Assembly (NCBI GenBank): GCA_024278415.1
Contig: JAJRTI010000444.1
Span: 1-13,088 of the forward strand
DNA: 13,088 bases
Reading direction: 5' to 3'
Source of the DNA: Planctomycetota bacterium
GTDB lineage: Bacteria > Planctomycetota > Brocadiia > JAJRTI01
Positions 7,067 to 13,088 of the stretch are shown here, one piece after another. Under the pieces are notes generated by a model. It did no database searches, had not been told where the DNA came from, and saw only the letters and a program-made list of their open reading frames with translations. A program made the translations under genes and the position numbers. Position 1 is the first letter of the stretch, and each line of letters begins with the position of its first letter.

Positions 7067-7130
7067 ACTTTGTGTTACTTCGTGTCTCTGTGTCTTTGTG
7101 GCCTCCGCTTCTTGGAGACTTCCAAGAGGC
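7067..7130. repeat. 8-bp-periodic CACAAAGA-type array with a flanking hairpin (copy A)
   Basis: On the minus strand three 8-bp units run from 7100 to 7077: CACAAAGA, CACAGAGA, CACGAAGT, followed by AACACAAAGT to 7067. On the other side, between the array and the beta-helix stop, is a hairpin: GCCTC (7130-7126) with GAGGC (7105-7101), enclosing TTGGA/TCCAA around an AGTC loop. The element fills the entire gap between the beta-helix and TPR genes and forms the TPR leader. A diverged copy lies at 12188-12225. Such sequences are, from memory, scattered between genes in many environmental genomes. Confidence 0.6.
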
Positions 7131-9479
7131 TCAACGTCCCTTCTTCGTTTCCTTGCTCTGCGTGCATTTGCGGAAGAGGTTGCCCGTGCAGCGGTCGGCC
7201 CACGACCTGCCCAGCGGGTCGGGATACACGACGAGGGCTTTCGAGTTGGGCTCGTCGAACCCGGCGAAGACGTTGCGCGTGACCGTGAAGTTGCCCTTCA
7301 CCACCAGGGCCTCCTTCACGCCCGTGGCCAAGCCGCGGGCGATGAGGTTGTCGGTGAACAGCGAGGTGTCGCTGCCGTAGCCGTCGAGCACGACCGGCCG
7401 CGTGCAGCCGCTGATGGTGTTGTGGTGGATGGACCAGTTCGCCTGGCCGGGGAAGTACGCGAAACGGTCGCCTTCGTTCATGAGCAGCGGTTCTTTGAGC
7501 GTGAACGCGAGCGTCTTCGCGTCGAAGCCGGCGAACGCTGACAGGGTTCCCGCGTTCACGCCGCTGAGCCAATGCACGTACCAGCCGCGGTAGCGGTGCG
7601 AGTATTCCCACTCCTTGATGATCTCGCGGCCCGCCTTGAACGCGTCCGCGGCGAGCACTTCGGTCACCGAAGTCGAAGCCCGGCTCGAGAGGAGGCCGTA
7701 GTAGCAGTTGCGGATGATGTTGTCGTGGACGCTGACGTTGATGGCCGCGCCTTCGATCTGGATGCCGGTGACGTTGGGGTCGGCGTCGCCGCGCACGTAG
7801 ATCTGGTTGTTGCTGAGCACCACGTCGGACGTGGCCACGAGGATGCCCGCGCGGAGGTTCGCGATACGGTCGGGCTCCGCGGTGAGGTCGATCATGTTGC
7901 CGCTGACAGTGACGTGGCCGGTGGGGTACCCAGGGTCGGGATGGAGGCCGATGCGCAGAGCCGTGCCGCTGCTGAAATTGACGAAGGTGTTGTTGGTGAT
8001 GATGACCTCGTTCGCGGGCCCCACCACGGTGGGCCCGCGGCCCGCGCGGCTGGCGCGTTCGCCGTCTCCTTTCTCCAGACCTTCGAACACATTGTCGGCA
8101 ATGACCGTCTGCCCGGCGCCCAGGTGGTTGAAGCTTTCGACCCGGTGCCGCGTGTTGCCGAACGTGCCGTAATTGTGGCAGTTGCGCACGTGGTTGCCGA
8201 TGCAGCGCACAAACCGGGCCGGGCCTTCCCAGAAGTTGCTCGCGCCGTTCACGAGGCAGTAGAGGATGTTGGTGTTGTCTCCGAAATCGTTGTTGTTGAA
8301 CGCATTGAACAGCACGTCGGTCACGGTGCAACGGAAGTAGGTGAGCGAGCGCTGATAGTATTTGGGGTCGGGCTTGAGGCCCCTGCGCATGGGGCCTTGC
8401 GCGTAGAAGCATTCGGACGACATGCGGCTCGCGTGCACGTTCTCGATCCACGTGCGCGCGGCTCCGCCGTTGATCGACACCGCGTTGCACGACCGCAGGT
8501 TCATCGTCCAAAAGCTCGACCTGTCCGCGCGGCGGAAGTTGAGCGGGATGTCGCCGAGGCCGGTGTGGCCGACCATGCGCATGTTGCGGAGGGTGACGTC
8601 TTTCGTTTTCGACAGGCGAATGACCGGCCCTTTGCCTTCGCTGATGTCGAGCACCGTGTGCGCGGGGTTCTCGCCCTCGATCCAGATGCTTTGATCGGTC
8701 CCGACCGTGAAGCCGCGGTCGAGGCGGTAGTGGCCCGACGGGATGAAGAGGTTGCGCTGCTGCGCGAGCGCGGCCTTGAGCGCGCGCTGGATCGCGGCGC
8801 TGTCGTGGTGGCGCACGCGCGCGGCCTTAGCGGCCGTGGCGGCCGCGTCCTTCAACACGAGCACATTGCCTTCGACCGCGACGATCTCCGTGATCAGGTC
8901 GTTGCGCGCGTGAAAGGTGATGAGCGTGCCCTTGCGCCACGCCTTGGTCTTGAAGCGCACCGCGACCCCGTCGCTCAGCGTCTGCCAGTCGCCGGTGACC
9001 GCGACCTTCACAGTCCACGTGTTCGCGATGTCCTTGCTCCAACGGAAGGTGGCCGGCTTCTCGCCGTCGATGTCGAGCACGAACGTGCGCCAGAAGGTCT
9101 GTTTGCCGTCGAACCCGCGCAGCTCGACTTGGTCCTTGATGGGTTTGCTGCGATACATCTGTCCCGGGTCGTACACGCGCGCGTCCTCAAAGCGCGTCCG
9201 CGCGCCGTACACGACGATGCCCTGCCCGGGCTTGAAATCGCCGACTTTGGCCACGGAGAGCCGTTTCGAGCCGGCCTCGATATCCCCCTTTGTCTCGAAC
9301 GTCGAGCCGGACGCGCGGTAGTCGCGCACGTTCACCCACCCGCGGGTGGGCGGAGTGGGCCGCTGTGCGAGGACAGACTTGGCCGCGTCCGGCGCCGCGG
9401 CGAACGCGGCCGTTGTAAGCGCGAGTAACACGGCGAAACAGGCGCCGCGTGCGCTCGGTATTGTGCGGAAGATGTTCAT
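7131..9479 (-). CDS. Secreted right-handed beta-helix protein, pectate-lyase-3-like
   Basis: A 782-aa protein. The start at 9479 has GGAGGAA six to seven bases upstream and overlaps the HEAT stop as ATGA, so it is preferred to the in-frame 9530. Residues 1-28 are a signal peptide (cut near AFA-AAP). Residues 47-57 (GWVNVRDYRAS) open a pectate-lyase-3 (PF12708) type fold; residues about 60-220 insert a beta domain (SKRLSVAKVGDFKPGQGIVV). The helix resumes at HHDSAAIQRALKAAL (224-238) with LFIPSGHYRL (244-253), and continues through parallel-beta coils to about 770, with Asn-rich turns such as FNAFNNNDFGDN (391-402), NEVIITNNTF and LSNNQIYV. A second interruption spans about 605-670. The fold binds or cleaves polysaccharide in most relatives; no catalytic Lys/Arg/Asp set can be assigned by eye, so lyase activity is not claimed. 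Translational coupling with the HEAT protein implies matched amounts. Confidence 0.88.
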   Translation of the reverse strand: MNIFRTIPSARGACFAVLLALTTAAFAAAPDAAKSVLAQRPTPPTRGWVNVRDYRASGSTFETKGDIEAGSKRLSVAKVGDFKPGQGIVVYGARTRFEDARVYDPGQMYRSKPIKDQVELRGFDGKQTFWRTFVLDIDGEKPATFRWSKDIANTWTVKVAVTGDWQTLSDGVAVRFKTKAWRKGTLITFHARNDLITEIVAVEGNVLVLKDAAATAAKAARVRHHDSAAIQRALKAALAQQRNLFIPSGHYRLDRGFTVGTDQSIWIEGENPAHTVLDISEGKGPVIRLSKTKDVTLRNMRMVGHTGLGDIPLNFRRADRSSFWTMNLRSCNAVSINGGAARTWIENVHASRMSSECFYAQGPMRRGLKPDPKYYQRSLTYFRCTVTDVLFNAFNNNDFGDNTNILYCLVNGASNFWEGPARFVRCIGNHVRNCHNYGTFGNTRHRVESFNHLGAGQTVIADNVFEGLEKGDGERASRAGRGPTVVGPANEVIITNNTFVNFSSGTALRIGLHPDPGYPTGHVTVSGNMIDLTAEPDRIANLRAGILVATSDVVLSNNQIYVRGDADPNVTGIQIEGAAINVSVHDNIIRNCYYGLLSSRASTSVTEVLAADAFKAGREIIKEWEYSHRYRGWYVHWLSGVNAGTLSAFAGFDAKTLAFTLKEPLLMNEGDRFAYFPGQANWSIHHNTISGCTRPVVLDGYGSDTSLFTDNLIARGLATGVKEALVVKGNFTVTRNVFAGFDEPNSKALVVYPDPLGRSWADRCTGNLFRKCTQSKETKKGR

Positions 9480-10372
9480 CGAGTTCCTCCAGATTCGTTG
9501 GCCTTGTTGCGACGAAGCCATTCGCGCCACTTCGCGGCGTCGAACCCGAATTGCTGGCCGGTGATCTGCTTCAGTGAGTTGGCCGCGTAGTACTTGAGCG
9601 TGTTGTCGCTGGAGTTCTGAAGCACGTTGACGAGCGGCATGACCGCGGCCTTAGCCTTGAGATCGCCGAGCGCCCACGCGCAGTGATGGCGCACGCGAGG
9701 CACGGAGTCGTTCATGCCGCGGGCAAGCGCGGGGACCGCGCGCAGGTCGCGCAGCTTCCAGAGCGCGAACGCGGCCTTGAAGCGCGTGTCCGCGTCGACG
9801 CCGGGATTCATGAGCGCGGCGAGCCCTTCGATGCCGCCTGCGTCGCCCATGAGCGCGGCTGCGCCGGCCGCCGCGCCGCGCACGAGGGGCGACGCGTCCT
9901 TGAGCGCGCGGCGAATCGCGTCGGCCGCGCGCGGGTCTTTGAAATGGCCGAGCGCACGCACCGCGTAGTAGCGCACGCGCGGGTCCGGGTTCTTGGCCGC
10001 GGCGAGCCAGGCTGGGAGGAGGCTCGTATCGCGGACATCGGCCAGCGCGTAGGCCGCGGGGTATTTGGCTTGGGCATCGTTGCCGGCGAGCAGGGCCGCG
10101 AGCGCGGAGGCCGCCGGCTTGCCGATCTGTTTCAGCGCCAATGCCGCGTGGTAGCGCACGCGCTTGTCCGGGTGGCGCAGCGCCTTCGCCAGCAGGTCGA
10201 CTGCGGCCGGGCCGAGCTGCGCCAACTTGTTCGACGCTTCCCGCTGCGCGGCCGGGCCGCCGGTGGAGAGTTGCTTCATCAGCCCAGCCGCGTCCTGGGC
10301 CCTGCACGCGCGCGCGGGCCACCACGCGGCCGACACAGCTACGACGAGCCAGGCAGTCACGGCTCGCTTCAT
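9476..10372 (-). CDS. Secreted HEAT-repeat protein
   Basis: A 298-aa protein. The start at 10372 is chosen because GGGAGGA lies seven bases upstream and a signal peptide then follows (residues 1-27: MKRAVTAWLVVAVSAAWW, cut near CRA-QD); the in-frame 10471 lacks both. Residues about 30-270 are HEAT/PBS-lyase-type helical repeats of about 30 residues, each ending in a variant of RVRYHAALALKQIG (71-84), PRVRYYAVRALGHF (131-144), DTRFKAAFALWKL (195-207), PRVRHHCAWALGDL (225-238) and TLKYYAANSLKQI (258-270). The tail TGQQFGFDAAKWREWLRRN (271-289) is a closing motif often seen in PVC HEAT proteins. There is no enzyme motif, so a binding scaffold outside the cytoplasm is likely. It overlaps the beta-helix gene by four bases (ATGA) and is first in that operon. 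Confidence 0.9.
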   Translation of the reverse strand: MKRAVTAWLVVAVSAAWWPARACRAQDAAGLMKQLSTGGPAAQREASNKLAQLGPAAVDLLAKALRHPDKRVRYHAALALKQIGKPAASALAALLAGNDAQAKYPAAYALADVRDTSLLPAWLAAAKNPDPRVRYYAVRALGHFKDPRAADAIRRALKDASPLVRGAAAGAAALMGDAGGIEGLAALMNPGVDADTRFKAAFALWKLRDLRAVPALARGMNDSVPRVRHHCAWALGDLKAKAAVMPLVNVLQNSSDNTLKYYAANSLKQITGQQFGFDAAKWREWLRRNKANESGGTR

Positions 10373-10414
10373 GTCTGAATCCTCCCATGAATGATGAGGG
10401 CAGCGGCCCCCGCC

Positions 10415-10443
10415 GTTATGCCAAAGGCCGGCCCGGGATGCAA
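10415..10443 (-). promoter_or_regulatory. Candidate sigma70-like promoter for the HEAT/beta-helix/TPR operon
   Basis: On the minus strand TTGCAT (10443-10438) is followed after exactly 17 nt by CATAAC (10420-10415), four of six to the -10. RNA would start near 10407, about 35 nt before the HEAT start and its GGGAGGA site. The -35 is identical to that of the small RNA promoter. Confidence 0.45.
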
Positions 10444-10469
10444 GGCGCGAGCCGCGCGGGATCTCCCGC

Positions 10470-10497
10470 ACGCCGCGTGATGCTCCGCGCGCGGCGT
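10470..10497 (-). terminator. Possible U-less terminator hairpin at the end of the phosphodiesterase gene
   Basis: CGCGGCGT and ACGCCGCG arms (10497-10490 against 10477-10470) form an 8-bp GC-rich stem that begins at the last base of the stop codon. There is no T-run, so it is weak as an intrinsic terminator. Its position between one gene's stop and the next candidate promoter is the only other support. Confidence 0.3.
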
Positions 10498-11690
10498 CAG
10501 ATCAGCACCAACGGCACCGCCATCTCCGTGCGCGTCAGGCCTCCGTGCACGCCGGGGTTCTGCGGATGGCCATCGAAAGGCAGAATGTAAAACTTCGCCG
10601 GCTCCGGCGCGAGGCCCACAAACGTCCCGATGCGTCGCCTCATGAGTGGCGACAGTTTGTCCGGGCCGAGGAGGCGCAGCACCTCGACTTGGTTCGCAGT
10701 CAGTAGGGCGAAGTGCTCGCCGAATCGGCCGGCGAACTCCTCCGCGAACGCGTCCTCATGGCCGGGCCGCACGTGGAACATGGGCACGGACGGCTCGCCG
10801 CTGGGCTGCGCGAGCAGGTGCGTCGCGAGGGGGTCGCTCGCGGGCAGCACGAAGCGGCGCTCCTTGGGCACGTTCGTGTGGCCATGGTCCGCGGTGACGA
10901 TGAGGCGTGCGCAGCCGCGGAGTTCATCGGCGAGGCTGGAGATCAGCCGGTCCAGCGCGGCCGCAAGCTTCTTCGCTTTGCCATGGCCAGTCCCCTTCTC
11001 GTGGCAGACCGTATCGAGCTGCGGGATGTAGACGTACGTGAAGCTCGGCTTGCGCGCCTGGCGCACGGTGTGGACCGCGAGCATCAAAGCTTCGCTGATG
11101 CTCTTGTATCCCTCCCGCCGCGTCTCGCCGGTCGAATAGCGCGTGTACGCGCTGTCACAGATGTTTTCGGGATAGACGCTCAGCACCTCGCGCTCGAATC
11201 GCGGCCAGATGCTGGGCGCCGGGAAGACGTCCTCGGCCGCGAGGCCCAACCGTTCGAGCGGCTTCTCCGAGTTGCGCTCTTGGAACGGCAGCGTCACGAT
11301 GCCCAAGTTGCGGCCGTCGAGGTACGTCCACCATCCCGGCGCGGCGTGCGCGCAGGGCCACTGGCCCGTTGCGAGCGTCGTGAGCGCGGTCGCGGTCGTG
11401 GAAAGGAAGACCGCCTGGAGGGGGTGTGCCACGTGCTCGCGGAGGAATGCCGCGTCGTAGAGCGTTTCGAGTTGCTCCAGGCCCAGGCCGTCCACGAGCA
11501 CAAGGACGAGGTGGTCGTGGTGGCCGATGGCCTCTGCGAGCTTGGCCGCGTTGGCGCTGAGTGGGATCCCGCCAACGCCACAGAGACTCGCCAGCGCGCG
11601 CACGAGGTCCACGAAGTTCGACGTGTCCGCGTTTGGCCGCACCAGCAGGCCGGAGTTGAACCAACTCTCGACTCGCCGTAGGTCACTCAT
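10497..11690 (-). CDS. Alkaline-phosphatase-superfamily phosphodiesterase / nucleotide pyrophosphatase-like protein
   Basis: A 397-aa protein without a signal peptide, of the type I phosphodiesterase/nucleotide pyrophosphatase family (PF01663). The two-zinc site looks complete: Asp67 in LVLVDGLG, nucleophile candidate Thr99 in FLSTTATALTTLATG, Asp226 and His230 in YIPQLDTVCHEKG, Asp268 and His269 in TADHGH, and His382 in VHGGLT. The order and spacing match the family, so hydrolysis of a phosphodiester or pyrophosphate bond with a Thr intermediate is likely. The substrate is unknown; nucleotide sugars or glycerophosphodiesters are possible, and PglZ-type proteins share the fold. The start has AGAGGA about nine bases upstream. 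The gene lies 31 nt after the GNAT gene, probably one operon. It is intact, and its length is normal for compact bacterial members. Confidence 0.9.
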   Translation of the reverse strand: MSDLRRVESWFNSGLLVRPNADTSNFVDLVRALASLCGVGGIPLSANAAKLAEAIGHHDHLVLVLVDGLGLEQLETLYDAAFLREHVAHPLQAVFLSTTATALTTLATGQWPCAHAAPGWWTYLDGRNLGIVTLPFQERNSEKPLERLGLAAEDVFPAPSIWPRFEREVLSVYPENICDSAYTRYSTGETRREGYKSISEALMLAVHTVRQARKPSFTYVYIPQLDTVCHEKGTGHGKAKKLAAALDRLISSLADELRGCARLIVTADHGHTNVPKERRFVLPASDPLATHLLAQPSGEPSVPMFHVRPGHEDAFAEEFAGRFGEHFALLTANQVEVLRLLGPDKLSPLMRRRIGTFVGLAPEPAKFYILPFDGHPQNPGVHGGLTRTEMAVPLVLI

Positions 11691-11721
11691 GAGCGTTGAT
11701 CCTCTGCGCGGTGTGCCCCGG

Positions 11722-12174
11722 CTAGAGCCTGATGTCCATCGCGATTTCGTCGCAGTCTGGGAAGTGGGGGCAGCGCACGCATTCGGACCAAACCTTGTGG
11801 TTGAGCGTATCCTTGGGCGTCTCCGCGAACCCCTGCTTGGCGAAGAAGTCCCGCTTGTAGGTGAGCGTAAACACGCGGGCGATGCCGATCTCCCGCGCCT
11901 CGTCGAGGCAGGCCTGCACGAGCTTCGCGCCCAAGCCCTCGCCCTGGTGCTCTTGGGCCACGGCCACGGATTTGATCTCGGCCAAGTCCTCCCACATCAC
12001 GTGCAGCGCGGCACAGCCCGCGAGCTGGCCGTCGGCCTCGCACACCCACAAATCCCGCACGTTTTCGTATAGCTCCGACAGCGAGCGCGGCAGCATCATG
12101 TCGTCCTTGGCGAACGAGTTGATGAGCGTCTGGCAGGCCTTGATGTCGGCGATGGTGGCTTTGCGGATGTTCAT
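11722..12174 (-). CDS. GNAT acetyltransferase, stand-alone N-acetylglutamate-synthase (ArgA)-like
   Basis: A 150-aa single GNAT domain. It begins MNIRKATIADIKACQTLIN, has MMLPRSLSELYENVRD (26-41), GCAALHVMWEDLAEIKSVAV (53-72), the acetyl-CoA loop EHQGEGLGAKLV (75-86), VFTLTYKRDFF (101-111) and the tail VWSECVRCPHFPDCDE (128-143). This combination is the short ArgA-like class that acetylates glutamate or related amino groups in arginine biosynthesis in some bacteria. No arg gene is adjacent, so the pathway is not confirmed. Cys132, Cys135 and Cys141 are typical of the class and may bind a metal or respond to redox. No ribosome site is visible before the start, but the family alignment begins exactly here. 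It lies 31 nt upstream of the phosphodiesterase gene. Confidence 0.88.
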   Translation of the reverse strand: MNIRKATIADIKACQTLINSFAKDDMMLPRSLSELYENVRDLWVCEADGQLAGCAALHVMWEDLAEIKSVAVAQEHQGEGLGAKLVQACLDEAREIGIARVFTLTYKRDFFAKQGFAETPKDTLNHKVWSECVRCPHFPDCDEIAMDIRL

Positions 12175-12187
12175 GGGTGGCTCATAC

Positions 12188-12225
12188 GTGAGGGAGGCTC
12201 ACGCAAAGGCGCAAAAACGCGAAGG
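12188..12225. repeat. 8-bp-periodic CGCAAAGG-type array with flanking hairpin (copy B)
   Basis: On the plus strand three exact 8-bp units, CGCAAAGG, CGCAAAAA and CGCGAAGG, occupy 12202-12225. They follow a small hairpin, GTGAG (12188-12192) with CTCAC (12198-12202). As in copy A, GGAGGC comes just before the array and the third unit reads CRCGAAG. It sits in the GNAT upstream region, opposite in direction to the gene, whereas copy A runs with its gene. Confidence 0.55.
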
Positions 12226-12262
12226 AGAACGGACGCGTAACCGCCTACGGGGCTGATCGCGC

Positions 12263-12318
12263 GGAGCGGAACGCCTTCGCGTTCCGACGGCCGGTCCCGA
12301 AGCTTCGGGATCCGCTCC
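12263..12318. repeat. Structured element: outer stem enclosing two hairpins (possible three-way junction)
   Basis: GGAGC (12263-12267) pairs with GCTCC (12314-12318). Inside are hairpin GGAACGC/GCGTTCC with a CTTC loop (12268-12285) and the perfect 16-bp palindrome TCCCGAAGCTTCGGGA (12295-12310). It starts two bases past the isomerase stop codon on the minus strand, so it may end or protect that transcript; no T-run follows. It could also be an interspersed repeat. I see nothing else between 12226 and 12262. Confidence 0.55.
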
Positions 12319-12319
12319 A

Positions 12320-13088
12320 TTACAGCGTCGCCTTCACTTCCTCGAGGAGCTGGGTCATGCGCTTGCCGTATTCGACATAAATGTTGTACGCGCGCGCGTC
12401 TTCGGCTTCCTTGCCAGCGTGGACCGCGGCGGCGATGTGAGGCTCGATGCTGAAGCCGCCGTCGTACCCGCCCTTGAGCAGGTCGGCCACGATCTCGCGC
12501 ACGTATCCCGCGCCTTCGCCGGGGTAGCAGGCCTCGCACTTGCCATCGGGCAGGCGCTTGCGGTCCTTGATGTGCACGTACACGATGTGCGGCTTGAGTT
12601 GGTTGTAGTAGTCCCATCCGTCTTGGCCGTGGCCGATCACGTTGCCCGTATCGTACACCGCCTTGAGCGCGGGCGAGTCGACCGCCTCGAACATCGCGAG
12701 CGCCTGCTCCGGCCCCTGGCCGGCCCAGCCGGAGCAGTTTTCATGCACGAGCGTGACGCCGCCGTCCTCCGCAATCTTGGCCAGCTCCTTCATACGCCGA
12801 ATCGCCTCGGCTTTCCATTGGTCATCGGGCCAGGGGTTCTCCTTCGCGTTGGGCCAACTCATGGTGCGCATGAACGGGCAGTCGCATCGGTGCATGCGCG
12901 GGATCGCGGTCTTCAGTTCGTCCACGTCCTGTTGGAAATCGGTGTCGATGGGCGTGGCCCAGTTGCCCAGTTTGGACGCGAAGCACGACACGTGCATGCC
13001 GGCCTCTTCGATCTTGCCGAGCGTGTAGTCGAACTTGTCGTCGGGCATATCGGAGAAGCTCACGCTGTCCACGAGGCGCACCTCGATC
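12320..13088 (-). CDS. Sugar phosphate isomerase/epimerase-like TIM-barrel protein, N-terminus cut by the window edge
   Basis: At least 255 residues are visible; the frame is open to the right edge, so the true start lies outside. The GTG at 13081 is unlikely to be the start because the reading frame continues (IEVRLVDSVSF) and the first strand of the barrel would be missing. Counting from that GTG as residue 1, the xylose-isomerase-like (PF01261) metal ligands are recognisable: Glu114 in LVHENCSGW, Asp144 in VYDTGN with His151 nearby, His170 in VYVHIKDR and Glu213 in SIEPH. PGEGAGYVREIVADLLKGGYDG (187-208) is the usual strand before the last ligand. Such proteins isomerise or epimerise free sugars, sugar acids or inositol derivatives with a divalent metal; the substrate is not visible. 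The stop is followed directly by a structured element, and the GNAT gene starts 145 nt further on. Confidence 0.9.
   Translation of the reverse strand, partial: IEVRLVDSVSFSDMPDDKFDYTLGKIEEAGMHVSCFASKLGNWATPIDTDFQQDVDELKTAIPRMHRCDCPFMRTMSWPNAKENPWPDDQWKAEAIRRMKELAKIAEDGGVTLVHENCSGWAGQGPEQALAMFEAVDSPALKAVYDTGNVIGHGQDGWDYYNQLKPHIVYVHIKDRKRLPDGKCEACYPGEGAGYVREIVADLLKGGYDGGFSIEPHIAAAVHAGKEAEDARAYNIYVEYGKRMTQLLEEVKATL

Noticed and set aside
7067..7100. Tandem repeats as a CRISPR array
   Set aside because: Units are 8 bp with no spacers, and no cas gene is present.
7572..9428. 618-codon open frame on the plus strand
   Set aside because: It is antisense to the beta-helix gene, with low-complexity Val/Ala/Arg/Asp composition and no recognisable motif.
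9480..9530. Upstream start for the beta-helix gene at 9530
   Set aside because: The 9479 start has a strong GGAGGAA site, a clean signal peptide and ATGA coupling; the longer form has none of these.
10373..10471. Upstream start for the HEAT gene at 10471
   Set aside because: It would place 33 residues before a clear signal peptide and lacks a ribosome site. GGGAGGA precedes 10372.

Overview
The window is GC-rich and tightly coded. Every protein gene I can support lies on the minus strand. The gene content suggests a free-living, polysaccharide-using bacterium of the PVC type (Planctomycetota, Verrucomicrobiota or Lentisphaerota) or a look-alike phylum such as Hydrogenedentota. It includes a two-lobed acetylxylan-esterase-like hydrolase, a very large secreted glycosidase-like protein, a secreted beta-helix protein, HEAT and TPR secretory proteins, and a TIM-barrel sugar isomerase. 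This placement is inference; there is no rRNA or other phylogenetic marker here. Shine-Dalgarno sequences such as GGAGG and AAGGAG precede most starts and allow several of them to be fixed.

In transcription order (right to left), the right third (10497-13088) holds a sugar-phosphate isomerase/epimerase-like protein cut by the window edge, an ArgA-like GNAT acetyltransferase, and a complete alkaline-phosphatase-fold phosphodiesterase. Next comes an apparent operon (6018-10372): a secreted HEAT-repeat protein overlaps a secreted beta-helix (pectate-lyase-like) protein by ATGA, and a secreted TPR protein follows. A good sigma70-like promoter sits in front of the HEAT gene. After a 484-nt non-coding stretch come a small two-TM/coiled-coil protein, a 943-aa secreted glycosidase-like protein and a 660-aa alpha/beta hydrolase (205-5533). 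The last two plausibly act in succession on an oligosaccharide or acylated glycan: release outside the cytoplasm, then cytoplasmic de-esterification. That pathway is inferred.

The most interesting signal is in the non-coding stretch. At 5766-5895 on the minus strand there is a promoter-like TTGCAT-17-TATACT, then about 94 nt that fold into a 10-bp stem enclosing a GC hairpin, then a strong intrinsic terminator (10-bp stem plus eight U). Each of its three unpaired segments (internal loop, hairpin loop, terminator loop) carries a run of five C. It looks like a compact C-rich-loop small RNA, comparable in design to actinobacterial 6C RNA but with no demonstrated homology. I know of no description of it.

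The other intergenic regions hold several structured repeat-like elements: a double hairpin at 1-68, a 16-bp inverted repeat at 5913-5956, two diverged copies of an 8-bp-periodic array (7067-7130 and 12188-12225), and a possible three-way-junction element at 12263-12318. No tRNA, rRNA, CRISPR array, insertion sequence or phage gene was seen.
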